DNA from: Protula sp. h YS-2021
Lineage: Eukaryota > Annelida > Polychaeta > Sabellida > Serpulidae
NCBI GenBank assembly: GCA_949752745.1
Contig: OX457026.1
Span: forward strand, 45,291,239 to 45,355,238
Length of the DNA stretch: 64,000 bases
Reading direction: 5' to 3'
Shown: piece by piece, positions 33,250 to 44,830 of the stretch
How the letters are laid out: every line of letters begins with the position of its first letter
Numbering within the stretch: the stretch's first letter is position 1
The notes under the pieces: model-generated
The model's input: only the letters and a program-made list of their open reading frames with translations
What the model was told of the DNA's origin: nothing
The model's database searches: none
Translations under genes and position numbers: made by a program

Positions 33250-33489
33250 TTAGGAACCTATGGCGTGATATTTTTTTAACCGCCAAAACTTAACACAAGG
33301 CGGCATATCAAAGGAATTGAACATTTCGCGCAAGAATACATACACTTCATCGGGGCTTTCTGATTCGCTATCAAAACACGTGCTTTGGTGGTATTTTTTC
33401 TCAACACCAGGTGCCGCTCGTGCATTGCAAGGGTATTTAAAAATACAGACAGCAACCAGAAGCAATGACAGACAGACATTTTTGGACAA
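33250..33489 (-). CDS. Small secreted protein candidate, 79 aa
   Basis: Single frame from ATG 33489 (context CAAAAATGTC) to TAA. The N-terminus MSKNVCLSLLLVAVCIF is a textbook signal peptide with a likely cleavage after NARA. The mature part (about 54 residues) has two cysteines (QSTC, MPPC), an acidic DSESESPDEVY segment and a basic C-terminus. AATAAA lies at 33206-33201 on the minus strand, about 45 nt after the stop. An identical copy exists at 41665-41904. Family unknown. It could be a fortuitous frame, but signal peptide plus polyadenylation signal is better than chance. The frame also stays open in an overlapping register. Confidence 0.45.
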   Translation of the reverse strand: MSKNVCLSLLLVAVCIFKYPCNARAAPGVEKKYHQSTCFDSESESPDEVYVFLREMFNSFDMPPCVKFWRLKKYHAIGS

Positions 33490-33636
33490 AATTCGGAAAA
33501 CTTTTCTACATTACTCAGTGAACATCGGCGGTTTCAATTTTGATTTTCTGCCACATGGTTTTTTGCCACAACGCGATTTTGTGCCACATCGTATGGAAAA
33601 TGCTGATGACTTCTGCCACAACGTAGCTCCTGTAAG

Positions 33637-33725
33637 AACGGACGGACGGACGGACGGACGGACGGACGGACGGACGGACGGACGGACAATCTCAAACCTA
33701 TATCCCTCCGTTTCACGGGGGATAA
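33637..33725 (+). mobile_element. (GGAC)n tract with palindromic element terminus
   Basis: (GGAC)n/(GACG)n at 33637-33687 leads to CCTATATCCCTCCGTTTCAC and GGGGGATAAT. The end TATCCCTCCG...CACGGGGGATA is self-complementary. The same end is found at 42100-42123, 59105-59140, 59468-59500 and 60224-60250. In the second block the repeat lengths and tail differ (GACCGAAAAGTTCAAAACTA). Confidence 0.7.
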
Positions 33726-33817
33726 TTAGGCATTTTCAGTGGTATTCAAAGTAAGGAAATCATTGCACCAAATAATAAATTTACTTGCAGTTATTAAGCA
33801 CTTATATATTTTATATA

Positions 33818-34017
33818 NNNNNNNNNNNNNNNNNNNNNNNNNNNNNNNNNNNNNNNNNNNNNNNNNNNNNNNNNNNNNNNNNNNNNNNNNNNNNNNNNNN
33901 NNNNNNNNNNNNNNNNNNNNNNNNNNNNNNNNNNNNNNNNNNNNNNNNNNNNNNNNNNNNNNNNNNNNNNNNNNNNNNNNNNNNNNNNNNNNNNNNNNNN
34001 NNNNNNNNNNNNNNNNN
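33818..34017. other. Assembly gap of 200 N
   Basis: Exactly 200 unknown bases. Flanking contig ends are duplicates of each other over about 8 kb. Confidence 1.
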
Positions 34018-37000
34018 ACTGCCCCCCTTTCTTTCTGAAAATATGAAAAAAAAATTATATATATATATAATCAAGCGTTTGCAATTGCTAGTGATCTGTA
34101 TCGATTCTGATTTTTAACTAAACACAGTCACAGATAAATACCGTTTGAATCCTCATATATTATGTTTTCTCAATATTTTGCTGAGACTAAAAATCTGTAT
34201 CTTTTACTTATTTTAAGCAGAAAAATAGACAGACAAATATGATTTCAATCTTACTACTTTACGTTTCCACAATATACAATCAATTAAGTTTGCTACGCGG
34301 GGGCAGCAATTATCTGTATCATTTGCTGATTTTCAACCAAAGATCAGACATGTATGAGTTTAATCCTAGTGTTTTTTTTTTTTGGGGGGGGGGGGGGCTA
34401 AACTTAAGACCTGTTCAACTTGTAAAGGTGTCCACCCTGCTTCGTGTAGTTGCTGCACTTGTTCGCCTGACGTTTCTGGCTGTGCCAGTGGCACTGTTGC
34501 TGCCATGTCCAGAGATGCTGTGACTGCCCCCGTTTCTTTCTGAAAATATGAAAAAAATACTTATATATATATATATATAATCAAGCGTTTGCAATTGCTA
34601 GTGATCTGTATCGATTCTGATTTTTAACGAAACACAGTCACAGATAAATACCGTTTGAACCCTCATATATTACGTTTTCTCAATATTTTGCTGAGACTAA
34701 AAATCTGTATCTTTTACTTATTTTAAGCAGAAAAATAGACAGACAAATATGATTTCAATCTTACTACTTTACGTTTCCTCAATATACAATCAATTAAGTT
34801 TGCTAAGCGGGGGCAGCAATTGTCTGTATCATTTGCTGATTTTCAACCAAAGATCAGACATGTATGATTTAAATCCTAGTGTTTTTTTTTTTTTTGTTTT
34901 TTTTTTTGGGGGGGGGGGCTAAACTTAAGACCTGTTCAACTTGTAAAGGTGTCCACCCTGCTTCGTGTGGTTGCTGCACTTGTTCGCCTGACGTTTCTGG
35001 CTGTGCCAGTGGTACTGTTGCTGCCATGTCCAGAGATGCTGTGACTGCCCCCGTTTCTTTCTGAAAATATGAAAAAAATACTTATATATATATATAATCA
35101 AGCGTTTGCAATTGCTAGTGATCTGTATCGATTCTGATTTTTAACGAAACACAGTCACAGATAAATACCGTTTGAACCCTCATATATTACGTTTTCTCAA
35201 TATTTTGCTGAGACTAAAAATCTGTATCTTTTACTTATTTTAAGCAGAAAAATAGACAGACAAATATCATTTCAATTCTCCTACTTTACGTTTCCACAAT
35301 ATACAATCAATTAAGTTTGCTACGCGGGGGCAGCAATTATCTGTATCATTTGCTGATTTTAAACCAAAGAATCACACAGATCTGATTTTAATACTAGTGT
35401 TTTTTTTATTTATTTATTTTTTTTTTGGGGGGGGGGGGGAAGTGGGGGGGGGCGCGGTAAACTAAAAGACCTGTTCAACTTGTAAATGCGGTTGCTGCAC
35501 TTGTTCGTCTGACGTTTCCGGTTGCACCAGTGACACTGTTGCGGCCTTGTCCGGAGATTCTTTGACTGCCACCGACTGCAACAAAGATATTAAGGTATTT
35601 CTTTATATATATATAAACATGTGCCGCCCTGCAAATATTAATCAGTTAACTGTATTACAAACGTACTGAAACACAACGAGAGAGAAGTATGAACTTAATA
35701 TTTAATAATGCTTTCTTGGACATGCCACACCCTTCTTCAAAAATATATATCAGTAATAGCAATGTTATTTATTTTAATCCACAGCCACCAACGGACAGAT
35801 TTAACTGGAAAAACCATACGTTTGGGAACATACGCACCTGTGCGACGAGTCGGCCCGCATTTAGCAAGTTCACTTTCACCCCAGTATTAGACATCTTAAC
35901 AGGTTCGGGACGAGAGGAGTTTGCTGCCTTCTTTACACGCTTGGAAATTCTGCGTCCATATCTTTTGCTCTTCGGTGTGGTTTTTAGACGTTTATGGGGA
36001 CTTTTTTGTTTCCATTCCTCTGCGGATTCTGTTAACGTATCTGAAGTATGCATACCAGTATCAGTTTGAGACTTTTTGAGTGCTTCTGTGGTTTTCCATT
36101 TTTTTCTCTGTCGGGTCATAAGGGGTGGAAAAGTAGCTTCTTGTCCTTTACTGGTGCTGGGCTTTTCTAGTGATTTACTCGCGGTGGGTTGAGCGGGGGG
36201 ATTTATATCAAACCCCTTTGCAGCTGTGGCATAGTCGAATTTAAATGCAGCCACCGTTGACGAGGAAGACATGTTCTTTACTTTCCCTGCAAAAGGAACC
36301 AAAGTGTCAATTCGTGTTCTCCCCCATCTTCATCAATAACGCTCTAATCCTTATATAATACGTCACTGACGTCTCCGCGGGAAAACTACAGACAGATGTG
36401 AATAAAAATCGGAACTTATCACAAAAATGACTTCACATGCCGCGATTACGATAACAGCAACAGATGTTAAAACACACACACACATACACACACACAGGGC
36501 TTTACGCTATTTTTTCCCCCGACACCTTCCGGCACATTTTCAGCGATTGGATCTTGTTGCCTGCCCCCACCACCACTCTTGCATGTCCCACATTGTCTCT
36601 TCCGTAGGTCACCCCTTCCCCCCCCCCTTCATTAATAAACGCTCTAATGCTTATATAATATGTCACTGACGTCTTCGCGGGGAAAACTACAGACAGATGT
36701 GAATAAAAATCTGAACTTATCACAAAAATGACTTCACATGCCGCGATTACGATAACAGCAACAGATGTTTAAAAATAACACACACACACAATACACAGGG
36801 CTTTACGCTAATTTTTTTCGACACCTTCCGGCATTTTCGGTCACTGGATCTTGTTGCCTGCCCCCACCACCACTCTTACACCCCCCCCCCCCCACATTTT
36901 GTCTCTTCCGTAGGTCACCCCTTACACCCCCCCCCTTCATTAATAAACACTCTAATGCTTATATAATACGTCACTGACGTCTTCGCGGGGAAAACTACAG

Positions 37001-37523
37001 ACAAATGTGAATAAAAATCTTAACTTATTACAGAATAAAAGCCTAAAAAAAGACTTCACAAAGTTGAGTTGTCTTAACAATAAAACAAACCACAAATCAA
37101 TTTTAAAAAAAATTACCTAGGTTGACACGATACATCTCGTGGCTATTCGGGCCAAAGGCTTTCACCGTCTTTCGCCATGTACCTTGTGCTCTACGAAAAA
37201 AAAACAATGTACACGGCGATATTTTTTGCTTTCTTCAATTTTACAGTAAAGTTTATCACGTCTAGCTGTATTGTTTGTCAAAAGCTGTTTAATATTTGAA
37301 GGTTCCCATGAAATCAATCGATTGCCGATGCAGCATTAAGTGAGTAACATAAACAAGGAACTGAAAACGAAAACTCACGTTGTCCCGTCAGACCAAAACT
37401 TCACATGCACATCAAACAAGGTGACTTTAATCGCCTGCCCCGGCCACCACACTTTGTTCTGGATGAAGGCCCACACTGCGTCCCCTTCATTTATGTCCTC
37501 GACAGGCTTTACTGACATAATGC
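34018..37523 (-). pseudogene. Second copy of 5' exons of the PWWP-recombinase gene
   Basis: Exons 37518-37379 (start plus PWWP), 37190-37117, 36286-35838, 35575-35471, 35060-34932, 34539-34411, and the beginning of a further array exon cut by the gap at 34018-34034. All splice sites are intact. Differences from the first copy include one I-to-M change in the second PWWP exon (EIYR vs EMYR) and a silent GCT/GCG change in the first. It lacks the recombinase exons, so it is either a truncated duplicate or, more likely, the other allele of the same exons. Confidence 0.7.
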
Positions 37524-39522
37524 CTGTAAACAAAAAATACGAAAAAAACGGGTAAATCTCATCACTCTGCCACAAGTTCGACGTCCCAATAGTCCGAAAA
37601 CCCAAAATTCTGAATGATGCTTTCTTGAAAGGACCATGACTTAGGAGATTCACTACTGCGAGGGTTCAATTATTAGATGTATCCGTCCCACGACCAAGTA
37701 TTCTGGCGTTCCATGCACATTCGGACTTTTGGGCTTTCGGACTATTGGGACTTCGGACTTGTGCCACGTCAGACTACTGGGCAGTCCCCCATAAACAAAG
37801 ACAAATGCGGCGCGTCGAGAGGGGTTTGCCGAAAAAATGCCGTCTTTATTTAACTCGTCATATCTCCGCTGAAAATGGGCCGATCTCTAAAAAAAAAAAA
37901 AACGCCTAGGCATCAACTTAAAACAAATTTCTATCCGTGTACAACATTTCGTGTTTCTAGGTCCCGTATATTCGAACGAGTTTGTGACCTCAAAACATCG
38001 CATTTTTCGCAGAAAAAACATTTGGCCAACAATAAATGATAATATCCCTCTTGACGTCAAGCGGGTAAAAAATAAAAATAATCGAGGGGGGGGGGATTAC
38101 GCCGGAGGTTACGGTTTTATAAAAAATAATTCTGTTATACTTCAAAAGAATTATTTTGAAAAAAACTTTCTAAGATAAAATTATACATTCAGTGAAGAAA
38201 CAAAAAAAATAAATGTTACCTCTTTAAAGTGTGAACAATATCCTTTAGTATCCCTTGTTTATAAGTAACTAAATTATTAACACCACAAGATATAATGCCA
38301 AAAGATAACTTTTTTAATCAGTCTTCACACTTGCTCAACCAAAAGAACAGTGACAACTGCAGTGGCAAAGCGTGGGAAAAAAGACCTCGCTGACGTTTAC
38401 ACAAAACTCAACCAATCACAGACGTTTCCCAATCAATACACAGTGCCTTGATCTAGCCGCAATAAAATCTGAGCCAATCCCAGCACAGACCTAAACTAGT
38501 GGCCTGGCCTTTGATGAAATCAAACCGTGAGAACATCGACAGACAATACTGGCTAAAAAGCAATATCACAACAACTTTTTTTTGACTTCATATGCGTCGA
38601 TTACGATAACAGCAACAGAAAACACACACACACAGAGGGCTTTACGCTATTTTTTTTCGACACCTTCCGGCACATTTTCCGCAATTGGATCTTGTTGCCT
38701 GCCTCCCCCCCCACTCTTACATGCCCCCCACACTTTGGTCTCTTCCGTAGGTCACCCCTTTCTCCCCAACCCCCCCCCCCCACCCCCCACCTTTATTAAC
38801 AAAAAAAATGACTAAAAATGGCTTCACATGCCGCGATTACGATAACAGCAACAGCAGCTAAAAAAAAAAAAAACACACACACACAGAGGGCTTTACGCTA
38901 ATTTTTTTCGACACCTTCCGGCACATTTTCGGCAATTGGATCTTGTTGCTTGCCCCCCCCCCCCCACTCTTACATGCCCCCACACTTTAGTCTCTTCCGT
39001 AGGTCACCCCTTTCTCTCCCCCCCCCCCCCACCTTCATTAATAAACGCTCTAATGCTTATATTATAGGTCACTGACGTCTTCGCGGGGAAAACTACAGAT
39101 AGATGTGAATAAAAATCTGAACTTATAAGAAAAAATGACTTCCCATGGCGCGATTATGATAACAGCAACAGATGTTTAAAAAATACACACAACACACACA
39201 ATACTCAGGGCTTTATGCTAATTTTTTTTCAACACATTCCGGCACATTTTCGGCCACTGGATCTTGTTGCCTGTCCCCACCACCACTCTTACATGCCCCC
39301 ACATATCTTCCGTAGGTCACCCCCTTCCCCCTCCCCACCTTCATTAATAAACGCTCTAATGCTTATATAATACGTCACAGACAAATGTGAATAAAAATCT
39401 GAACTTATTACAAAAAAAATATAAATGTATATAGCGTTACTTACCCCATACTGTACAATGCAATATCCTTACTATCTGCTCAAGACTTTTTCTTCGAGAT
39501 ATTATCCCATTTGACTCGCTCA

Positions 39523-39978
39523 TTATTTCTTTGATTTTGCACTGCTTTTTTTTTCAATTTTTAAATTGCCAAATGTGTTAGTGACATCTTTGAAGTTTAC
39601 ATATTTCTGAAAGTGTTCGTACAACGGATCTTTCTTGATAAACGCATCCGCTAAACGAGCCGGTTTTAAAGTTTTTTTTTTGCGTCTCGGCCCCACTCTC
39701 TGACATTTCTTCACAACTTTACAACCGGTGTCAGAAATCTGTGAAGTGTCATGTTCTGGGGTATTTTGTAGTGAAATATCATGCTGTGAACTTCTACAGC
39801 TATCGCTACATTGCTCATTAAGCCAGTTGACAACTCTTGCTTTATATCCAATGTTTTCTCCTCCAATACAGTTTTCTAAACGTTTGCGAGCAAGCTTCGC
39901 ACTTGGACTATAATTATCGGCATTACACTTTCGCCGTTTTCTGTACTTCTTTCTTTCTTTGTTATTGTGCCTACCCAT
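39523..39978 (-). CDS. Second copy of the lysine/arginine-rich ORF (frame differs at the end)
   Basis: Same as 31066-31563, except that one extra T in the run at about 39547-39555 changes the C-terminus to a short SSAKSKK end (151 codons). It is either an allelic indel or a homopolymer error. Confidence 0.4.
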   Translation of the reverse strand: MGRHNNKERKKYRKRRKCNADNYSPSAKLARKRLENCIGGENIGYKARVVNWLNEQCSDSCRSSQHDISLQNTPEHDTSQISDTGCKVVKKCQRVGPRRKKKTLKPARLADAFIKKDPLYEHFQKYVNFKDVTNTFGNLKIEKKSSAKSKK

Positions 39979-40043
39979 GTTTAAAACAGGTGTCAAAGAC
40001 CACAAACAGCCCTAAATTTCATTTCACTAGATTTTACGCCAAT

Positions 40044-40208
40044 TTATACGATCTCCCAATCAGTCAACACTTCTTTTCCTTCAATTTTCCCACATTCATC
40101 CAACTGTTCATTTTCTGACTTAGGTTTGACGCATTTTGACTTGGGTTTGAGCATCTCTCTTCTCCTCTTCAAATAAGCTTTTCTTCTCACTTTATCGTGG
40201 CGACCCAT
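40044..40208 (-). CDS. Second copy of the short basic ORF
   Basis: ATG at 40208, same offset and sequence as 31629-31793. Confidence 0.35.
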   Translation of the reverse strand: MGRHDKVRRKAYLKRRREMLKPKSKCVKPKSENEQLDECGKIEGKEVLTDWEIV

Positions 40209-41664
40209 ATTAAGCTATGTTGATCTTGCTTGAAAATTTGCTAAACGAGGACGGAACCAAGAACATAAAGAAATGATAGAAAAAAAACGGCAATAATCAA
40301 CGTTTTTTTCTATCATTTCTTTATATCCTTATCCCAACTGAATTCAGCCGAAACACAAAAACTTTTCGACGAAAGTCAAAGTGCGATTTGGCTTATTACG
40401 GGTCTCACTCGTATAAGCCAAATCACACTTTGGGCGTTCCTAATAACAATGCGAAAAAATTCTGCGTTTCGAATAAAAGTAACCGGGTAAAAAATGAAAG
40501 AAATGATAGAGAGATTTCGCCTAAATGTCAAATTTCTCATGCACCAAAGAGTAGTCGGGTTTTTAACAACCCGTATACTATTTTAAAAATGTATTAAAAA
40601 TTTTAACAAATAGTTTCAAGTTTCAATTTCTCTTATGTTCCGAATATGAACTGTTTGCGATATTTCTTCCATATCTTTCTACAATTTCTTTCATTTTTTT
40701 ATCCGGCTCCCTCGCAGCCGAAATTCAAAATTCTTTCGCAAATTATTCGAAACACCCAAAGTGTGATTTGGCTTATAATAAGCAAAATAACAAGCAACTC
40801 AACAAAAAAATGTTTTACGTTAAAATTTCATGCTTGTTAAGGATAAATAAACAGCCCATAAAGGTCCTGTTGACAGTTCAGCGTAAGATTCCAAGCAACT
40901 CTCGTACTGACACCTACGGTGAATGCTAATTCCTTACAACAGCTGTTTAAAAGGTTTAAAACAGCCGAAAAGGCTGAATTTTTCAGATCTGCTTTGTAAA
41001 AAATATGAAGACTGAACTAAAAAGTGTATGCTTTATTAAAACAATAATTTTGTTGCTTTATTTGGCTCTCAATTCTTTAGGAAAGAATTTTCGATTTCTA
41101 CTCAGACAGACAGTATTTCATGATCGTGTTAACAGCTTAAAAAGCTGTTTTTTTTTTTTACTTTATTAGCACAAACTATGCAGAATAATGTTGTGAGACT
41201 TATGCCGTGGTAAAAAATACATACTTTATTGCATTATGCCTAATTTTTTCTCAAAAAGAAAGTGAGCGATAAAACAATGTTATTCCACCTCGATGTCAAA
41301 CATTCCCAAATATTCAAATAATAACATATCCATCAAAGTTTATATTTCTGACAATACATTTTCTAAATCTTAAAAATATAATTACAGTGTTTATTTAGTT
41401 TATTAATCCTTTACAAGCATGAAAATTTGAACTTTAAAACTTTTGCGAACAAACAACACACGAGGTTCTTCCTAACACTCATCACACCGAGCTGCGCGCG
41501 CGCACACAAATAGTCCACAGTTTTCGCACTTTAAAACGACTATTTGCAAAGTAATAAATATTAAATAAAGTGTTTATTTGATATTTTGTTTATTTTAAAA
41601 ATAGTTGGGAACATATTTATTTATATAATATGACTAATTGCCGTCTTGTAAGTTGACCTATTTT

Positions 41665-41904
41665 TTAGGAACCTATGGCGTGATATTTTTTTAACCGCCA
41701 AAACTTAACACAAGGCGGCATATCAAAGGAATTGAACATTTCGCGCAAGAATACATACACTTCATCGGGGCTTTCTGATTCGCTATCAAAACACGTGCTT
41801 TGGTGGTATTTTTTCTCAACACCAGGTGCCGCTCGTGCATTGCAAGGGTATTTAAAAATACAGACAGCAACCAGAAGCAATGACAGACAGACATTTTTGG
41901 ACAA
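41665..41904 (-). CDS. Second copy of the small secreted-protein candidate
   Basis: Identical 79-residue translation to 33250-33489, with the same downstream AATAAA (about 41616-41621). Confidence 0.45.
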   Translation of the reverse strand: MSKNVCLSLLLVAVCIFKYPCNARAAPGVEKKYHQSTCFDSESESPDEVYVFLREMFNSFDMPPCVKFWRLKKYHAIGS

Positions 41905-42049
41905 AATTCGGAAAACTTTTCTACATTACTCAGTGAACATCGGCGGTTTCAATTTTGATTTTCTGCCACATGGTTTTTTGCCACAACGCGATTTTGTGCC
42001 ACATCGTATGGAAAATGCTGATGACTTCTGCCACAACGTAGCTCCTGTA

Positions 42050-42123
42050 AGAACGGACGGACAGACGGACGGACGGACGGACCGAAAAGTTCAAAACTAT
42101 ATCCCTCCGTTGCACGGGGGGTA
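42050..42123 (+). mobile_element. (GACG)n tract with palindromic terminus, allelic variant
   Basis: GGACGGACAGACGGACGG then CTATATCCCTCCGTTGCACG and GGGGGTAAT. It marks the point where the two duplicated blocks diverge. Confidence 0.65.
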
Positions 42124-44700
42124 ATCTGTGCACAACGACGCAGATGCGGCATCTGCCAAACGGCAGCAATAAAGCAACCTAAAAGCGATGTCGTTTGGCA
42201 GCTCCACAAGCGTCCTGGTAAATCACGTCAAAGCGACGCCTCTACAATAACTTGTTAAAAGCACCAGAACTGCCGATCCCTTTGGATATTCTTTTGTTCG
42301 CAAAAACGCTGCCGAAACGCCACTTTGCCCCAAAATGCCATATAATACCATGAAATGGGCCTTCTGAAATCCGAACTGACAGCAACCTCTAGGCGACGAT
42401 GTGACAAAAATATAAACATCAACCAATTTATCGACCTGCGTTGCCGGGCATATTCAACATTAACAGAATTTTTTTTAATTTGCCGAGTAAACTTGGAAAG
42501 TCCCACTTGGGCAGGTATCTGCCCCTCCTCTCCCCTCCCCCCCCCCCCCGACATTTTCTATTCAACTTGTCAAAATCACGAAAACCTATGACAGAAGTAA
42601 AGCCATTTCAATGTACGTTGAATTCTTCTTCTCGCGTGTGTCGTGTGCAAAATGAAACTTTCTTGTTGTTCTTTAAGAGTCTTGTTTTGGACAACACAAT
42701 TAAAAGGTAACATCACTCTTTTTACAATTTAACATTTGAGTATGTTGGTGTGATTACTAATGTTCCCGAAGCCCCTGCGCGCATGCTAACTACGTTCTTT
42801 GTGTTACAAATTTACACGTGACTAGCTGTTATCCCTTCGTCTGTTGTGTGCATTTTGAAAAGAAAGGTGCCTTAGATTTTAGAACAATTTCACTGCGTAC
42901 CCTGTCACCACATTTCCCCCCCCCACCCCCCCCCCCCCCCCGCCACACACACCATATTTGATACTGGCCGGAAAGTCTGATGTTTGATTATTTTCGCATG
43001 TAGTACACGCCCTTTCTATTTTTCGAATTTCCAAACGCCATTAATCTTTTGAAATAAATTTTATAAATCATATATTTGAGTGAACGGGCCTTCAGCTGAA
43101 CATTCTTAAGGCTAAATACTTACCCCCCCCCCCCCATCCCCCCCGTCACGGGTTTTCGTTACTGTGATTGCATATCAATTGCATCTATTTCACCAAAGGA
43201 CATGTTTATTTTATGTAATGCCGAGACATAAGGTCAAGCGACTTAAGGTCAAAAGCGAAAAGCGTGACAGAAAGTCAAAATACGCTTTTTTGCATTTGAA
43301 TTATTTGTTTTAAATGCAACTATTAAGCATATTTTAAACAAAATACAGCTCGAGCTTATGTCGCTCAACCTTCTGTCTTTCGACCTTATGTAGCGCTACC
43401 ATTTTATATACGCGTTAGCAATTTAGTTTTATTGCTTTTTGTTCTTCTGACTCAAAGGCGGTGATGCATTTTGCAAGGTTTTACCTCAACTTCAAAATCT
43501 TTGCGTCCAAGGGACGCCACGATTTAATATTTTTGCGTCCCCCATGATTTTTTGGCGTCCTGATTTGTTTGTTTCCCCTTATTTTAATAAACACAAAGGG
43601 TGTGTACTTGGAGGGGGTGGTAAGAAGTAACAGTTGCAGTTCACACTATCTTTTGTCACCAAACCAAGAAAATTCTAAAAGCAATGAATTCTCATCTAGC
43701 CAGGCCTGCTTTTCATATTGTTAAACAATCTGGCAGCATCGGAAAAATCAAATTGTTCTATGGCTGTTCCTTTCAGTTTAATGAACACAAGTAAGTATTT
43801 GTTAAACACAAGCAGGCCCCAACCGCCCCCAAATTCATAGGGGTATAAAGTGATAACGGACAGACGGACGGACGGACACCCCAAACCTATAGGCCCCAAT
43901 CCGAAGGGTTGGGGCCTAATTAAAAGGTTCAACCGCTCCGGGTTTAGTCTGTTTCTGTTTTTATTGCGTTTTAAACCAAAAATCTTCTTTTACATGGAAC
44001 AGTATAATCAGGGCCGGTAAAACCAGGGACAGTTTGCACAGCAACGCAAAATCGGGGAACTGAATTTAGAATCGTCAATGAGCATTTTTTTGACAAGGGG
44101 GGCTCGAAATTAGCTGGGTCCCGAAGCCCCATAATTTCTGGCTGGTCCACACGATTTTCGACACTTGGGAGCCAGGCGGGCTCCACGATTTTTTTTCGGA
44201 AAGGCCTATGTTAATCGTCAATATAAACGATTTTCACAGAAGAGGAAATAGGGGTGTGGAAAGAGTCAAAATATAATGAAAACAATAAAAAGACAAATTG
44301 AAGAGTTTATACTGCCGGTATGTGTACGAATAGTTAAGAGAAATAGATTACATTTATGGGAATATCTTCATTTTTGTAATATATGGCCTATATCTATCCG
44401 GGCCCCAGGATTTTTGGTCGGGCCCCAAGAAATTTGGTAAAAATGGTTACTTTCAAGCCCTGCAAAAGCCTCAAAAGTCAGCGTGTTTTTGTAGGATCGT
44501 ACAAAGTGCTCAAACTATAGATAGCTTTTTTCAGTAATAAAATTATAATGCACATGTGAAGACTTTTTATGCGTCCCCTGGGACGCAAACCCATTTTTTT
44601 TTTTTGCGTCCCGGACCAATTTTTTTGCGACACTGACGCGCAAATCTGCGTCCCGTAAACCCCTGCATTTTGGTTGGTGTTGACCCTAACACCCAACATA
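42124..44700. other. Spacer with poly-C tracts and short element remnants
   Basis: Poly-C runs at about 42537-42550, 42907-42942 and 43122-43144. A (GACG)n tract at 43859-43876 is followed by the hairpin TAGGCCCCAATCCGAAGGGT/TGGGGCCTA (43890-43919). Two GCGTCCC-rich patches at 43500-43560 and 44570-44660 look like paired ends of a short element. No EPG5 exon or other gene was recognised. Confidence 0.5.
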
Positions 44701-44701
44701 C

Positions 44702-44830
44702 CTGTCGAATGGTATAAGTGTTTGCAAAATGTCTGCCTGTAAGATGTTTGGCGTAGGCTCCCATGAGGACGGTTGCCATGTATCTGTGAATACACACATC
44801 CAGCCACAGCCCGCTGGCGCCGTCTTCAGC
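44702..44830 (-). CDS. EPG5: EPG5 exon (AEDGASGLWLDVCIHRYMAT...)
   Basis: 129 nt, phase 0-0, acceptor CCTTCCATAG, donor ACAG|GTATGT. The pattern H..MATVLMGAYAKHL fits the vertebrate 'VH.EVALMVLEAYQKYL' segment that follows the LNW motif. Confidence 0.7.

Larger units (their letters stand above)
34018..42056. repeat. Near-identical second copy of 25602-33640
   Basis: Offset is 8415-8416 bp throughout, with differences mostly in homopolymers and microsatellites plus a few substitutions. The identity runs from the gap edge to the (GACG)n tract at about 42056 and then stops. It carries second copies of the first PWWP-recombinase exons, the basic ORFs and the secreted-peptide ORF. End-to-start identity of adjacent contigs favours an unmerged allelic overlap. 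Confidence 0.95.

Noticed and set aside
25602..42056. True segmental duplication producing two PWWP genes
   Set aside because: Possible, but the suffix-prefix arrangement around an exact 200-N gap is better explained by unmerged allelic contigs. Kept as the alternative to be tested by read depth.
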